DNA from: Hymenobacter citatus
GTDB lineage: Bacteria > Bacteroidota > Bacteroidia > Cytophagales > Hymenobacteraceae
Direction of reading: 5' to 3'
NCBI RefSeq assembly: GCF_014333615.1
Contig: NZ_JACSCY010000006.1
Location: forward strand, 185,268-249,267
Length of the DNA: 64,000 nt
The translations under genes and the position numbers were made by a program. Shown one piece after another: positions 7,689-16,449 of this stretch (position 1 is the stretch's first letter; every line of letters starts with the position of its first letter). The notes beneath the pieces were generated by a model, which was not told the origin of the DNA, searched no databases, and was given only the letters and a program-made list of their open reading frames with translations.

Positions 7689-10600
7689 ATGCATAAATTC
7701 ATTCACGGCATTCTGGGGTTTTCGCTCCGGAACCGCTTCTTTATTTTCTTCTGCACGGCCCTGGTGGTGGCGGCGGGGCTGTATAGCTACCAGCGCACGC
7801 CCATCGATGCCTTCCCGGACGTGACCAATACGCAGGTCACCATCATCACGCAGTGGCCGGGGCGCTCGGCCGAGGAAATCGAGAAGTTTATTACGCTGCC
7901 CATTGAGGTGGCCCTGAACCCGGCGCAGAAGAAAACCAACATTCGCTCGACTACCCTCTTTGGGCTGTCGGTGGTGAAGGTGGTGTTCGACGACGATGTG
8001 GACGACGCTTTTGCCCGCGTGCAGGTCAACAACCTGCTACCCTCGGCTGAGTTGCCCGAGGGCATCGACCCCGAGGTGGAGCCGCCCTACGGCCCGACCG
8101 GCGAGATTTTCCGCTACACCCTGGAAAGCGAGAAGTACGATGTGCGCGAGCTGAAAACCATTCAGGACTGGGTGATTGACCGGCGCATCAAGGCCGTGCC
8201 CGGCGTGGCCGACGTGAACAGCTTCGGCGGCGAGGTGAAGAGCTACGAAATCAGCATCAACCCGCGCCGGCTGGCCGAGTACGACATCACGCCCCTGGAC
8301 GTGTACGAGTCGGTGGCGCGCTCCAACATCAACGTGGGCGGCGACATCATCGAGAAAAACGACGAGGCCTACGTGGTGCGCGGCATCGGGCTGTTGAGCA
8401 CGATGGAGGACATCCGCACCATCATCATCAAGAACGTGAACGGCACGCCCATTCTGGTGCGCAACGTGGCCGAGGTGCGCGAGTCGGCCCTACCCCGCCT
8501 GGGCCAGGTAGGCCTGGATATGAACCCCGACGTGGTGGAAGGCATTGTGGTGATGCGCAAGGGCGAAAACCCTTCGGAAGTCATTAAGCGCCTGAATGCC
8601 AAGGTAGAAGAGTTGAACGAGAAAGTGCTGCCGGCCGGCGTCAAGATCAAGACGTTCTACAACCGCGAAACGCTCATTGGCTACGCCGTGGGCACGGTGC
8701 AGCACAACCTGGTAGAAGGCATCGTGCTCGTGACGCTGGTGGTGCTGCTGTTTATGGCCGACTGGCGCACCACGGTGGTGGTGTCGGTGGTGATTCCGCT
8801 GGCCTTGCTGTTTGCCTTCATCTGCCTGCGGCTGAAGGGCATGAGCGCCAACCTCTTATCCATGGGCGCCATCGACTTCGGCATCATCGTGGATGGCGCG
8901 GTGGTGATGGTGGAGGGCATCTTCGTGGCTCTCGACCACCTGGCGCACAAGGTAGGGATGGAGAAATTCAACCGCCTGGCCAAGCTGCGCCTCATCCGCA
9001 AAACCGGCGCCGAGATGGGCAAAACTATCTTCACGGCCAAGCTCATCATCATCACGGCGTTGCTACCCATTTTCTCCTTCGAGAAGGTAGAAGGCAAGAT
9101 GTTCTCGCCCCTGGCCTGGACGCTGGGTTTCGCCCTGCTGGGCGCCCTCATCACCACGCTCACGCTGGTGCCGGTGCTGGCGAGTATGCTGCTGAACAAG
9201 AACGTGCGCGAAAAGAACAATCCGTTCATCAACTTCGTGACGCGCAACAGCCTGCGCCTGTTCCGGCGCGTGTACCGCAACAAGGCCGTGAGCCTGGGCT
9301 TTGCGGCCATCTGGCTGGTGATGGGCATCGGGGCGTTCCGGCTGCTGGGCACCGAGTTCCTACCCCAACTCGACGAAGGCTCGCTGTACGTGCGCGCCTC
9401 GCTGCCGATGAGCATTTCGCTGGAAAAATCGGTGGAGCTGACGCAGGAAATGCGCAAAACGCTGGGCTCATTCAGCCAAGTGAAGCAGGTGCTCAGCCAA
9501 ACCGGCCGTCCCAACGACGGCACCGACCCCACGGGCTTCTACAACGTGGAGTTTCATGTGGTGACCAAGCAGCTGCCGGAGCTGAAAAAACCCGCCTACC
9601 GCGAGGCCCTCATCGACAGTATGCAGCACCAGCTGCACGCCCTGTTGCCCACGGTGGTGTTCAGCTTCTCGCAGCCCATTCAGGACAACGTGGAGGAAGC
9701 CGTGTCGGGCGTGAAGGGGTCCATTGCGGTGAAGATTTTCGGCGACGACCTACCCTTCCTCGACCAGAAAGCCGACAGCGTGTATGCCATTCTGAAGGGC
9801 GTGCGCGGCATCGAGGACCTGGGCGTGGTGCGCAACCTGGGCCAGCCCGAGCTGCACGTGGAGCTGGACGAGCAGCGCATGGCCCGCTACGGCGTGAGCA
9901 AGGCCGACGCCAACGCGGTGGTGGAAATGGCCATCGGCGGCAAGGAAGCCTCGCAGCTCTACGAGGGCGAGCGGCGCTTCAGCATCCGGGTGCGCTACCA
10001 GCCCGAGTTTCGCAAAACCGAGGAGGAAATCGGCCGCCTGATGGTGCCTACCCTCAACGGCTCGCAGATTCCGCTGCGCGAAATTGCCACCATCAACCTG
10101 CTCACCGGCCCCTCGCTCATCTTCCGCGACGACACCGAGCGGTTCATCGCCATCAAGTTCTCGGTGCGCGGCCGCGACATGGGCTCCACCATCGAAGAGG
10201 CGCAGCGCAAGGTGAATGCCCAGGTGCCCCTACCCAAGGGCTTTTCCTACGCCTGGGCCGGCGACTTCGAGAACCAGGAGCGCGCCACCCAGCGCCTGGC
10301 CGTGGTGGTGCCCATCTCGCTACTGCTGATTTTCTTCATCCTGTTCGTGCTCTTTGGCAACATGAAAGACGCCGGGCTAGTGCTTCTGAACGTGCCCTTC
10401 GCCATTACGGGCGGCATTGCGGCCCTGCTGCTCACGGATACCAATTTCAGTATCTCGGCTGGTATCGGCTTCATCGCCCTATTCGGTATCTGTATTCAGG
10501 ACGGCGTAATTCTGATTACCGTATTCAAGCAGAATATCCTGAAGAAGATGCCGCTCGATGAGGCTATTTACGACGGCGTAACCTCACGTATCCGGCCGGT

Positions 10601-10808
10601 GCTGATGACTGCTATGATGGCAGCCATCGGCCTGTTTCCGGCGGCCATTAGCACCGGCATTGGCTCCCAGACGCAGAAGCCGCTGGCTATTGTAGTGATT
10701 GGCGGACTGGTGACGTCCACCATCCTCACGCTGTTCATCTTCCCGCTGATTTTTGAGCGCACGCACCAGGGCTACCGTCGGCGCCAGGAAAAATTGGCTG
10801 CGGGCTAG
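7689..10808 (+). CDS. Heavy-metal efflux RND permease, CzcA/CnrA/CusA family
   Basis: 1039 residues, the normal length of HME-type RND pumps. Visible hallmarks: N-terminal TM then TPIDAFPDVTNTQVTI and WPGRSAEEIEKFITLPIE, the TM4 proton-relay motif AIDFGIIVDGAVVMVE (about residues 394-409), and C-terminal TM segments with IALFGICIQDGVILI. It uses the proton gradient to export divalent or monovalent heavy metals through the tripartite complex with the two preceding products. The periplasmic GRPNDGTDP stretch reminds me more of Cnr/Czc (Co, Ni, Zn, Cd) than of Cus (Cu, Ag) pumps, but specificity is uncertain. The start ATG is followed by a standard MHKFIHGILGFSLRNR. Confidence 0.94.
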   Translation: MHKFIHGILGFSLRNRFFIFFCTALVVAAGLYSYQRTPIDAFPDVTNTQVTIITQWPGRSAEEIEKFITLPIEVALNPAQKKTNIRSTTLFGLSVVKVVFDDDVDDAFARVQVNNLLPSAELPEGIDPEVEPPYGPTGEIFRYTLESEKYDVRELKTIQDWVIDRRIKAVPGVADVNSFGGEVKSYEISINPRRLAEYDITPLDVYESVARSNINVGGDIIEKNDEAYVVRGIGLLSTMEDIRTIIIKNVNGTPILVRNVAEVRESALPRLGQVGLDMNPDVVEGIVVMRKGENPSEVIKRLNAKVEELNEKVLPAGVKIKTFYNRETLIGYAVGTVQHNLVEGIVLVTLVVLLFMADWRTTVVVSVVIPLALLFAFICLRLKGMSANLLSMGAIDFGIIVDGAVVMVEGIFVALDHLAHKVGMEKFNRLAKLRLIRKTGAEMGKTIFTAKLIIITALLPIFSFEKVEGKMFSPLAWTLGFALLGALITTLTLVPVLASMLLNKNVREKNNPFINFVTRNSLRLFRRVYRNKAVSLGFAAIWLVMGIGAFRLLGTEFLPQLDEGSLYVRASLPMSISLEKSVELTQEMRKTLGSFSQVKQVLSQTGRPNDGTDPTGFYNVEFHVVTKQLPELKKPAYREALIDSMQHQLHALLPTVVFSFSQPIQDNVEEAVSGVKGSIAVKIFGDDLPFLDQKADSVYAILKGVRGIEDLGVVRNLGQPELHVELDEQRMARYGVSKADANAVVEMAIGGKEASQLYEGERRFSIRVRYQPEFRKTEEEIGRLMVPTLNGSQIPLREIATINLLTGPSLIFRDDTERFIAIKFSVRGRDMGSTIEEAQRKVNAQVPLPKGFSYAWAGDFENQERATQRLAVVVPISLLLIFFILFVLFGNMKDAGLVLLNVPFAITGGIAALLLTDTNFSISAGIGFIALFGICIQDGVILITVFKQNILKKMPLDEAIYDGVTSRIRPVLMTAMMAAIGLFPAAISTGIGSQTQKPLAIVVIGGLVTSTILTLFIFPLIFERTHQGYRRRQEKLAAG

Positions 10809-10828
10809 CATCTGGCCCCTACCGCCAA

Positions 10829-10866
10829 CGCCGGGTAGTATGCGTAGATGCGCGTACTACCCGGCG
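10829..10866. terminator. Hairpin after the RND pump gene, possible terminator
   Basis: Arms 10829-10844 and 10851-10866 pair over 16 bp with one wobble and a 6-base loop, 21 bp past the pump stop codon. There is no strong T-run after it, so termination is likely but not certain. Confidence 0.45.
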
Positions 10867-10902
10867 CTATTGTATAACACACCCCTCTAACGATTTAGAC
10901 AT

Positions 10903-11160
10903 ATGATTCTTGCTCCTTTCGCCTTCCTACCCCCTTCCTTGCAGATGCAAGTAGCCGGCACACTCCGCGCCGAAGTTGAAGCTCAACCAACTCCCCTCGA
11001 TACCGCCATTGATTGGGTAGAGCTACTGAAAGCCGTGAACCCGGTGCTACGCTGGAGCCCCGCCAGCAACAGTCTAGAGCTATCCGACGACAGCTGGCAG
11101 CAGTTGCTGCACGTTGCCGTGCCTAGCTTGCCTGTTTCCCAGGTTGCTTCGGAGAAATGA
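10903..11160 (+). CDS. Small hypothetical protein
   Basis: An 85-residue ORF from the ATG at 10903. It is not recognised. The protein is soluble-looking and acidic, with a sensible mix of residues (DTAIDWVELLKAVNPVLRW, then a Ser/Leu/Asp stretch and DDSWQQLLHVAVP) and an amphipathic pattern. It follows the pump gene hairpin after 36 bases and precedes a gene-poor stretch. A true small gene is plausible from codon choice, but a spurious ORF cannot be ruled out. Confidence 0.4.
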   Translation: MILAPFAFLPPSLQMQVAGTLRAEVEAQPTPLDTAIDWVELLKAVNPVLRWSPASNSLELSDDSWQQLLHVAVPSLPVSQVASEK

Positions 11161-11688
11161 GTTGGTGGCGAACCAGGCAGGCTTTGCTTTTGCCTTCTTT
11201 TACACAGCCTTTGTGTGTTTACTTATAGCAAACACGCAAGCATGATTTGTTAACAAAGACACAACTACGCTGTAAAGCCTTTACGCAGTAGAAAGAACAA
11301 ATTTGCGGGCTGCACCAGTTGGCTGTTGCGGCACACCGGCTTGCAGGCCTCCTACAACTACCACCGCAATAGCCTTTGCTAGCAGCGGTACGGGCATTGA
11401 CAGTAGCGGCTGCATTGCCCTACAATTTCGCTACCCTACCTCCGGGCGAGGTGCCAACACAGTCAATTACGAAGCTGCTTTAGAGTGGCAGTTCGGTGGG
11501 AACGACGATATTAACGGCGTGCTGTACTTGCTGCAGTAGAAAGCCACGCCGTGTAGACCGTCATGCCGAGCGGAGTCGAAGCATCTCTGTTGTGAGTAAT
11601 TCCTTATGGTAACAACGAAGCGGTAGAGATGCTTCGACTGCGCTCAGCATGACGTTCTTACTTATCACGACTATTCGCCTACCATCTC
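11161..11688. other. 528-bp spacer: possible decayed gene and a family B hairpin
   Basis: No intact gene is supported. Between 11300 and 11539 two adjacent frames carry short protein-like stretches (SWLLRHTGLQASYNYHRNS in one, TVNYEAALEWQFGGNDDING ending at a TAG at 11537-11539 in the other). The alternating residues look like outer-membrane beta-strands broken by a frameshift. The 3' end holds the inverted repeat at 11559-11654. Confidence 0.3.
11559..11654. repeat. Inverted repeat, family B
   Basis: Arms 11559-11588 and 11625-11654 pair over about 30 bp with a few mismatches around a 36-base loop. Same GTCATGC.GAGC...GAAGCATCTC core as the copies at 6215, 12878 and 38857. Confidence 0.8.
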
Positions 11689-12798
11689 ATGCACCTAACC
11701 CGCTCCTTTCTTTCCCTACTCCTCAGCCTGGGCCTGACTGCCACTGCCCACGCCCAATCCACGCCCCAGCACCGCACCGAAAATGTAGTGCTGGTAACCC
11801 TGGACGGTATGCGCTGGCAGGAGGTGTTCGGCGGGGCCGATACCAGCCTGTTTCGCCAGAGCAAGCACTACTACGCCAACCGCGCCGACCTGCAACAGCA
11901 GTTTGGGCAGGGCACGGCCGCCCAGCGCCGGCAGGCACTTATGCCCTTTCTGTGGGGCACGGTGGCCAAGCAAGGCCAGCTCTACGGCAACCGCGAGGCC
12001 GGCAGCCAGGTGAACGTGACCAACAACCAGTGGTTTTCCTACCCCGGCTACAATGAACTCCTGACCGGCGCCGCCGACAACGCCCGCATTCACAGCAACA
12101 ACCCGCTGCCCAACCCCAACGTGTCGGTGCTGGAGTGGCTTAGTCAGCAGGCGGCGTTTCGCGGCAAGGTGGCGGCGTTTGGCTCCTGGGACGTGTTTCC
12201 GGCCATCCTGAATGCCCGGCGCAGCGGCCTGCCCGTGCATGCCGGCATGGACCCCGTGCCCGGCCCCGGCCTCTCGCCCCAGGAAGTGCTGCTGAATGAG
12301 ATGCTGCCCGCCACACCTAGTCCCTTCGGCACCGAGCGCCTCGACTCGTTCACCGACCAGTACGCCCTGGCCTACCTCAAGCGGAAGAAGCCGCGGGTGC
12401 TCTACATTGGCTTTGGCGACACGGATGAGTTTGCCCACGCCGGCGAGTACGGCGCCTACCTGCACGCCGCCCACTACACCGACGCGTTCTTGCGTCAGCT
12501 TTGGGCCTACCTGCAAACCGACCCGCAGTACCGCGGCAAAACCACCCTGCTCATCACCACCGACCACGGCCGCGGGGCCGCCGCCAACAGCAAATGGCGC
12601 GACCACGGCGCCGATGTGCCCGGCGCCGACCAGATCTGGCTGGCCGCCCTCGGCCCCGACACGCCCGCTACCGGCGAGGCCCGCACCGGCCAGCTCTACC
12701 AGAATCAGGTAGCCGCCACCCTGGCCCGCCTGCTGGGTCTCACCTACGCCCCTACCCCCGCCACGGGCAAGCCCGTAGGGGCTGTGGTAGGGCAGTAG
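11689..12798 (+). CDS. Secreted alkaline-phosphatase-superfamily hydrolase
   Basis: 369 residues with a signal peptide (hydrophobic core, cleavage after AHAQ). The core is the alkaline phosphatase/phosphodiesterase/sulfatase fold: first metal Asp in VLVTLDGMRWQEVFGG, a probable nucleophile Ser or Thr just before PGYNELLTG, metal ligands in FGDTDEFAHAGEY and TTDHGRG. The PGYN motif recurs in the next gene, so these two are related (probably tandem duplicates diverged in sequence and length). It may hydrolyse phosphomonoesters or diesters, or another ester such as sulfate or phosphonate; the substrate cannot be read from the sequence. A family B hairpin lies on each side. Confidence 0.82.
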   Translation: MHLTRSFLSLLLSLGLTATAHAQSTPQHRTENVVLVTLDGMRWQEVFGGADTSLFRQSKHYYANRADLQQQFGQGTAAQRRQALMPFLWGTVAKQGQLYGNREAGSQVNVTNNQWFSYPGYNELLTGAADNARIHSNNPLPNPNVSVLEWLSQQAAFRGKVAAFGSWDVFPAILNARRSGLPVHAGMDPVPGPGLSPQEVLLNEMLPATPSPFGTERLDSFTDQYALAYLKRKKPRVLYIGFGDTDEFAHAGEYGAYLHAAHYTDAFLRQLWAYLQTDPQYRGKTTLLITTDHGRGAAANSKWRDHGADVPGADQIWLAALGPDTPATGEARTGQLYQNQVAATLARLLGLTYAPTPATGKPVGAVVGQ

Positions 12799-12877
12799 TA
12801 TAGGCTACATGAACGTCATTTCGACCATGTTGCGCATCAAGCAAGGAGGAGAAATCGCGCGTGCTGATGTTGCATGG

Positions 12878-12973
12878 TCATACTGAGCGAAATCGAAGCA
12901 TCTATACTAATAGTAATTCCTGACGATCGGGATTATCGCTGCACGCGAGATGCTTCGACTTCGCTCAGCATGA
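12878..12973. repeat. Inverted repeat, family B (imperfect)
   Basis: Arms 12878-12903 and 12948-12973 pair over 26 bp with a few mismatches. A partial extra copy of the unit (GTCATTTCGACC...GCGCGTGCTGATG) precedes it at about 12812-12870, as if the element had been interrupted or duplicated. Confidence 0.7.
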
Positions 12974-13003
12974 TGTTCTTGATTTCACTCCTTCTGCACC
13001 CGC

Positions 13004-14266
13004 ATGAAATCCTACCCTTTCCTCTTCCTGGCACTCCTCCTTACCCACCTAGCCCCGGCCCAGCAGCGCGCCCGCAAGGTGGTATTCATCATTGCCGATG
13101 GCATCCCGGCCGATGTGCTTGAGAAGGCGCCTACCCCCAACATTCGCAAGCTGATAGCGGCCGGCACCTACCTGCGCGCCCACGTGGGCGGCGACCAAGG
13201 CACCTACACCGAAACGCCCACCATCTCGGCGCCTGGCTACAACGACCTGCTCACCGGCACCTGGGGCTACAAGCACAACGTGTGGGACAACGATATTAAA
13301 GACCCCAACTATCAGTACAAAACCATTTTCCGCCTGCTGAAAGACCAGCGCCCCGCCAGCAGAACCGCTGTTTTCTCTACTTGGCTAGACAACCGCACCA
13401 AATTGCTCGGCGACGGCCTGGCCGCCACCGGCAACCTGCACCTCGACTACCACGCCGACGGCTACGAGCTGGACACCGTTGCCTACCCCCACGACAAGCA
13501 GAGCCAGTACATTCACGCCATTGATGAGCGGGTGGTGCAGGAAGCCACGAAAACGCTGGCCACCAACGCCCCCGACCTCTCCTGGGTGTACCTGGAGTAT
13601 ACCGACGATATGGGCCACCGCCACGGCGACAGTCCCGAGCAGCTACAGGCCCTGGCCTACCTCGATGCGCAAGTGGGCCGCCTCTGGGAAGCCGTGCAGA
13701 CCCGCCAGCGGCAGCACAAGGAAGACTGGCTGCTGGTGCTCACCACCGACCACGGCCGCGACCCGCAGACCGGCCGCCACCACGGCGGCCAATCGGCGCG
13801 GGAGCGGGCTACCTGGGTGGTGCTCAGTACGAAGGAGGTGAATACCTACGCCCGCCAGCAGCCGGTAGGCATTGTGGATATTCTGCCCACCGTCGCCCGC
13901 TATCTACAACTTTCCCTACCCCAAGCCACGCAACGGGAGCTAGACGGTGTGCCGCTCCTTGGCCCTGTGTCGCTGGCCGGGCCGCAGGTACAGGCCACTG
14001 GCGACAGTCTGCGCATCACCTGGCAGGCGCTGGGGCCGAAAACGGAAAAGGTGAAGGTGTGGCTCACTCCCACCAACAACTTCCAAACGGGCGAGCAAGA
14101 TGCCTACACCCTCCTGGGCACCGCACCGCTAGAGCGGCAGTCCTTGCTAGTCAGCCGAAAACAATATCCCGGCGAGTTCTATAAGATTGTGCTCGAAGGC
14201 AAGCACAACACTGTAAACCGCTGGCTGACCAGCGAGAAACCCGGTTCAAAGGCGCAGAAGAAGTAA
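13004..14266 (+). CDS. Secreted nucleotide pyrophosphatase-like alkaline phosphatase family protein
   Basis: 420 residues with a signal peptide cleaved after APAQ. AP-superfamily landmarks: KVVFIIADGIPADVL (metal Asp), TPTISAPGYNDLLTG (nucleophile Thr/Ser), EYTDDMGHRHGDS (Asp and His ligands), TTDHGRD and later GRHHGGQS. The first part resembles type-I phosphodiesterase/nucleotide pyrophosphatases. A C-terminal beta-rich tail (about 330-415, LRITWQALGPKTEKVKVWL) looks like a small beta-sandwich added to the core, which the neighbour at 11689 lacks. Probably cleaves phosphodiesters outside the inner membrane; the substrate is unknown. Confidence 0.82.
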   Translation: MKSYPFLFLALLLTHLAPAQQRARKVVFIIADGIPADVLEKAPTPNIRKLIAAGTYLRAHVGGDQGTYTETPTISAPGYNDLLTGTWGYKHNVWDNDIKDPNYQYKTIFRLLKDQRPASRTAVFSTWLDNRTKLLGDGLAATGNLHLDYHADGYELDTVAYPHDKQSQYIHAIDERVVQEATKTLATNAPDLSWVYLEYTDDMGHRHGDSPEQLQALAYLDAQVGRLWEAVQTRQRQHKEDWLLVLTTDHGRDPQTGRHHGGQSARERATWVVLSTKEVNTYARQQPVGIVDILPTVARYLQLSLPQATQRELDGVPLLGPVSLAGPQVQATGDSLRITWQALGPKTEKVKVWLTPTNNFQTGEQDAYTLLGTAPLERQSLLVSRKQYPGEFYKIVLEGKHNTVNRWLTSEKPGSKAQKK

Positions 14267-14291
14267 AAGCTTTCTGCTTGCGCCGCTTAGC

Positions 14292-14534
14292 TCAAGGCAG
14301 ATGCTGTAGTAGCTCGACAATACCCGCCTCACCTGACAGTAGCTTGTAGGGTTTACAACTGCTGGACGAAATCGAACACCTACCCAAAAAATATAACAAT
14401 TCCGTAAAGACTGGTACATACCCAAGTAATCCTGAAAGAAGAAGTTTGAAGTAGCGCCAAGCAGCTGCTCGCCAATGGGATACCCAGCGCCGCTGAGCAT
14501 CCTGCCGGGCAAGTAGCTGCTTCATTTTTTTCAT
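14292..14534 (-). CDS. Possible small membrane protein
   Basis: An 80-residue ORF on the minus strand with a basic start (MKKMKQLLARQDAQRR), a hydrophobic middle (KLLLSGLLGYVPVFTELLYFLG) and a Ser/Cys-rich tail. It fills an otherwise empty 280-bp gap and would be divergent from the acyltransferase gene with only 12 bases between the two starts. Codon choice is less GC-rich than in neighbours. No family recognised, so this is only a candidate. Confidence 0.3.
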   Translation of the reverse strand: MKKMKQLLARQDAQRRWVSHWRAAAWRYFKLLLSGLLGYVPVFTELLYFLGRCSISSSSCKPYKLLSGEAGIVELLQHLP

Positions 14535-14546
14535 GGATTTGTGTTG

Positions 14547-16277
14547 ATGGAATTATCCTCTGGCTTACCGCTGCCCCTACCCTCCGCCCGCCTGCTACGC
14601 CTACGCCGGGTAGCGTTTCCGTTGCTTCGGCAGCTAGCTCAGCTGCGCCAGTTGCAGCGTCTGTATAAGGAGGTAGAAAACTGCTCGGGCCTGGAGTTTG
14701 TGGCGGCGGTGCTCACGCAGCTGCGCATTGAGGTGCGTGTGGAGGCTGCCGAGCTGCGGCGCGTGCCCACTACGGGGGCCTTTGTGGCCGTGGCCAACCA
14801 CCCCAGCGGCCTGCTCGATGGCTTGGTGCTGCTACACGTGCTGGGCAAAGTGCGCCCCGAGCTGCGGGCGGTAGCCAATGAGGCCCTAGCTCCCCTGCTG
14901 GCCCAGCTGCACGAGCAGCTGGTGCTGGTGAAGCCCGACGCGGGCGAGTGGCAGCGCAACGTACCCAGCGTGCGGAAGCTATTGCGGTTTTTGCAGAATG
15001 ATGTGCCCCTACTGCTGTTTCCGGCGGGCGCGGTGGCCCACCGTACTACACCGTTTGGGACCGTAGAAGAGCCCGGCTGGAACCCTACGGCCGAGCGCCT
15101 ACTGGTAACGGCCCGCGTGCCAGTGCTACCTATTTGGGTGAGCGGTCAGAATAGCCTGTCGTTTAGTTGGCTGGGGCTGTTGCACCCGCTGCTGCGCACG
15201 CTGCGCCTACCGGCCGAGCTGCTGAACAAGCAGGGCACCACGGTGCACGTGCGCGTGGGGCAACCTCTGCTGCCAGCACAACAGCAACGCTTTGCGCAGA
15301 ACGAGCTGCTGCCTTTTTTGAAAGCACAGGTTCACGCCTTGGGCTCGGCTGTAATGTCAACTAGTGTAGCCATACCCTGCGCTCCGCCTGTAGTAGCCGA
15401 AACCTGCCCTACCCTGATTGCCCAGGAGCTAGCTACCCTGCGCCCCAAGCGGCGCGTGCTGGTGAGCGGCTCCTGGGAAGTATACGTGGCCAAAAGCCGC
15501 GAAATTCCCAACGTGCTCCGCGAAATAGGCCGGCTGCGCGAGCTGACGTTCCGGGAAATTGGCGAAGGCACCCAGCAGCCCACCGACCTCGACACCTACG
15601 ACACCTACTACCGCCACCTGTTCCTGTACGACCGGCGGGCGGGCTGCCTGGTAGGGGCCTACCGCGTGGGGCCGGGCCGCAACATTCTGCGCCAGCACGG
15701 CCGCCGCGGGTTTTATTTGCACTCGTTGTTTCGGCTGAAGAAAGAGCTGAAGCCGCTGCTGAGCGAGTCGCTGGAGCTGGGCCGGTCCTTTGTGCGGCCC
15801 GAGTACCAGCAGCAGACCCTACCCTTGCTTTTGCTTTGGAAAGGTATAGCCGCCTACCTAGTGGAGCACCCCGAGTATCGCTACCTGATTGGCCCCGTGA
15901 GCATTAGCAACCGCTTCTCGCCGGTATCAAAAGCGGTGATGGTAGACTTTATTCGTCGGCATTGCTTTGATGAGGAACTGGCGGCCCACGTGCAGCCCCG
16001 CAAGCAGTTCCGCTACCGCCCCCTCGCCGGCGACACCGACACCACAGCTACCCTGCAACGGGGCCTCGACAGCGTAGAAGCCCTCAACCATCTCATTGGG
16101 GCACTAGAGCCCAGCGGCCTGGGCGTACCGGTGCTGCTGCGGCACTACATCCGCCAGAAGGCCCGCTTCGTGGGCTTCAACCTCGACCCCGCGTTCAGCA
16201 ACGTCCTCGACGGCTTTGTAGTCCTCGACGCCTACGACCTACCCGACCGTACCCAGCGGCTGTTGGAGCGGGGGTAA
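14547..16277 (+). CDS. Bifunctional acyltransferase: PlsC-like + GNAT-like (OlsF/aminolipid type)
   Basis: 576 residues from ATG 14547 (an in-frame GTG at 14541 is possible). The N-terminal half (about 50-265) is a PlsC-type O-acyltransferase with NHPSGLLDG, where H85 and D91 form the HX5D variant known in hemolysin-like members, followed by LLLFPAGAV. The C-terminal half (about 295-500) is the GNAT-like N-acyltransferase of the OlsB/hemolysin family (EVYVAKSREIP, YYRHLFLYD, LVGAYRVG, LGRSFVRPEYQ, LIGPVSISN). This O-acyl plus N-acyl arrangement is that of OlsF, which builds ornithine lipids in two steps; Bacteroidota make glycine or serine-glycine lipids with separate enzymes of the same types. 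I infer aminolipid synthesis; the amino acid head group is unknown. Confidence 0.8.
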   Translation: MELSSGLPLPLPSARLLRLRRVAFPLLRQLAQLRQLQRLYKEVENCSGLEFVAAVLTQLRIEVRVEAAELRRVPTTGAFVAVANHPSGLLDGLVLLHVLGKVRPELRAVANEALAPLLAQLHEQLVLVKPDAGEWQRNVPSVRKLLRFLQNDVPLLLFPAGAVAHRTTPFGTVEEPGWNPTAERLLVTARVPVLPIWVSGQNSLSFSWLGLLHPLLRTLRLPAELLNKQGTTVHVRVGQPLLPAQQQRFAQNELLPFLKAQVHALGSAVMSTSVAIPCAPPVVAETCPTLIAQELATLRPKRRVLVSGSWEVYVAKSREIPNVLREIGRLRELTFREIGEGTQQPTDLDTYDTYYRHLFLYDRRAGCLVGAYRVGPGRNILRQHGRRGFYLHSLFRLKKELKPLLSESLELGRSFVRPEYQQQTLPLLLLWKGIAAYLVEHPEYRYLIGPVSISNRFSPVSKAVMVDFIRRHCFDEELAAHVQPRKQFRYRPLAGDTDTTATLQRGLDSVEALNHLIGALEPSGLGVPVLLRHYIRQKARFVGFNLDPAFSNVLDGFVVLDAYDLPDRTQRLLERG

Positions 16278-16285
16278 GTGATTTG

Positions 16286-16368
16286 ATTAGCTGTTAGCTG
16301 ATGGCTGTTAGCTATTAGCGTTCGTTTGAAAGAAGCTAGTAGCTAACAGCCATCAGCTAACAGCTAAT
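16286..16368. repeat. Inverted repeat, family E (TTAGCTGTTAGCTGATGGC)
   Basis: Perfect 28-bp arms at 16286-16313 and 16341-16368 around a 27-base loop, built of tandem GCTGTTAGCT units. It begins 9 bases after the acyltransferase stop codon and could act as its terminator. Confidence 0.85.
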
Positions 16369-16449
16369 TCATGACACAACCATAATGCGCCCGTAACGCC
16401 TAAGTCATAGTAGAACAGGACCTTTGAACTGAATCAACGGACTGACGCT

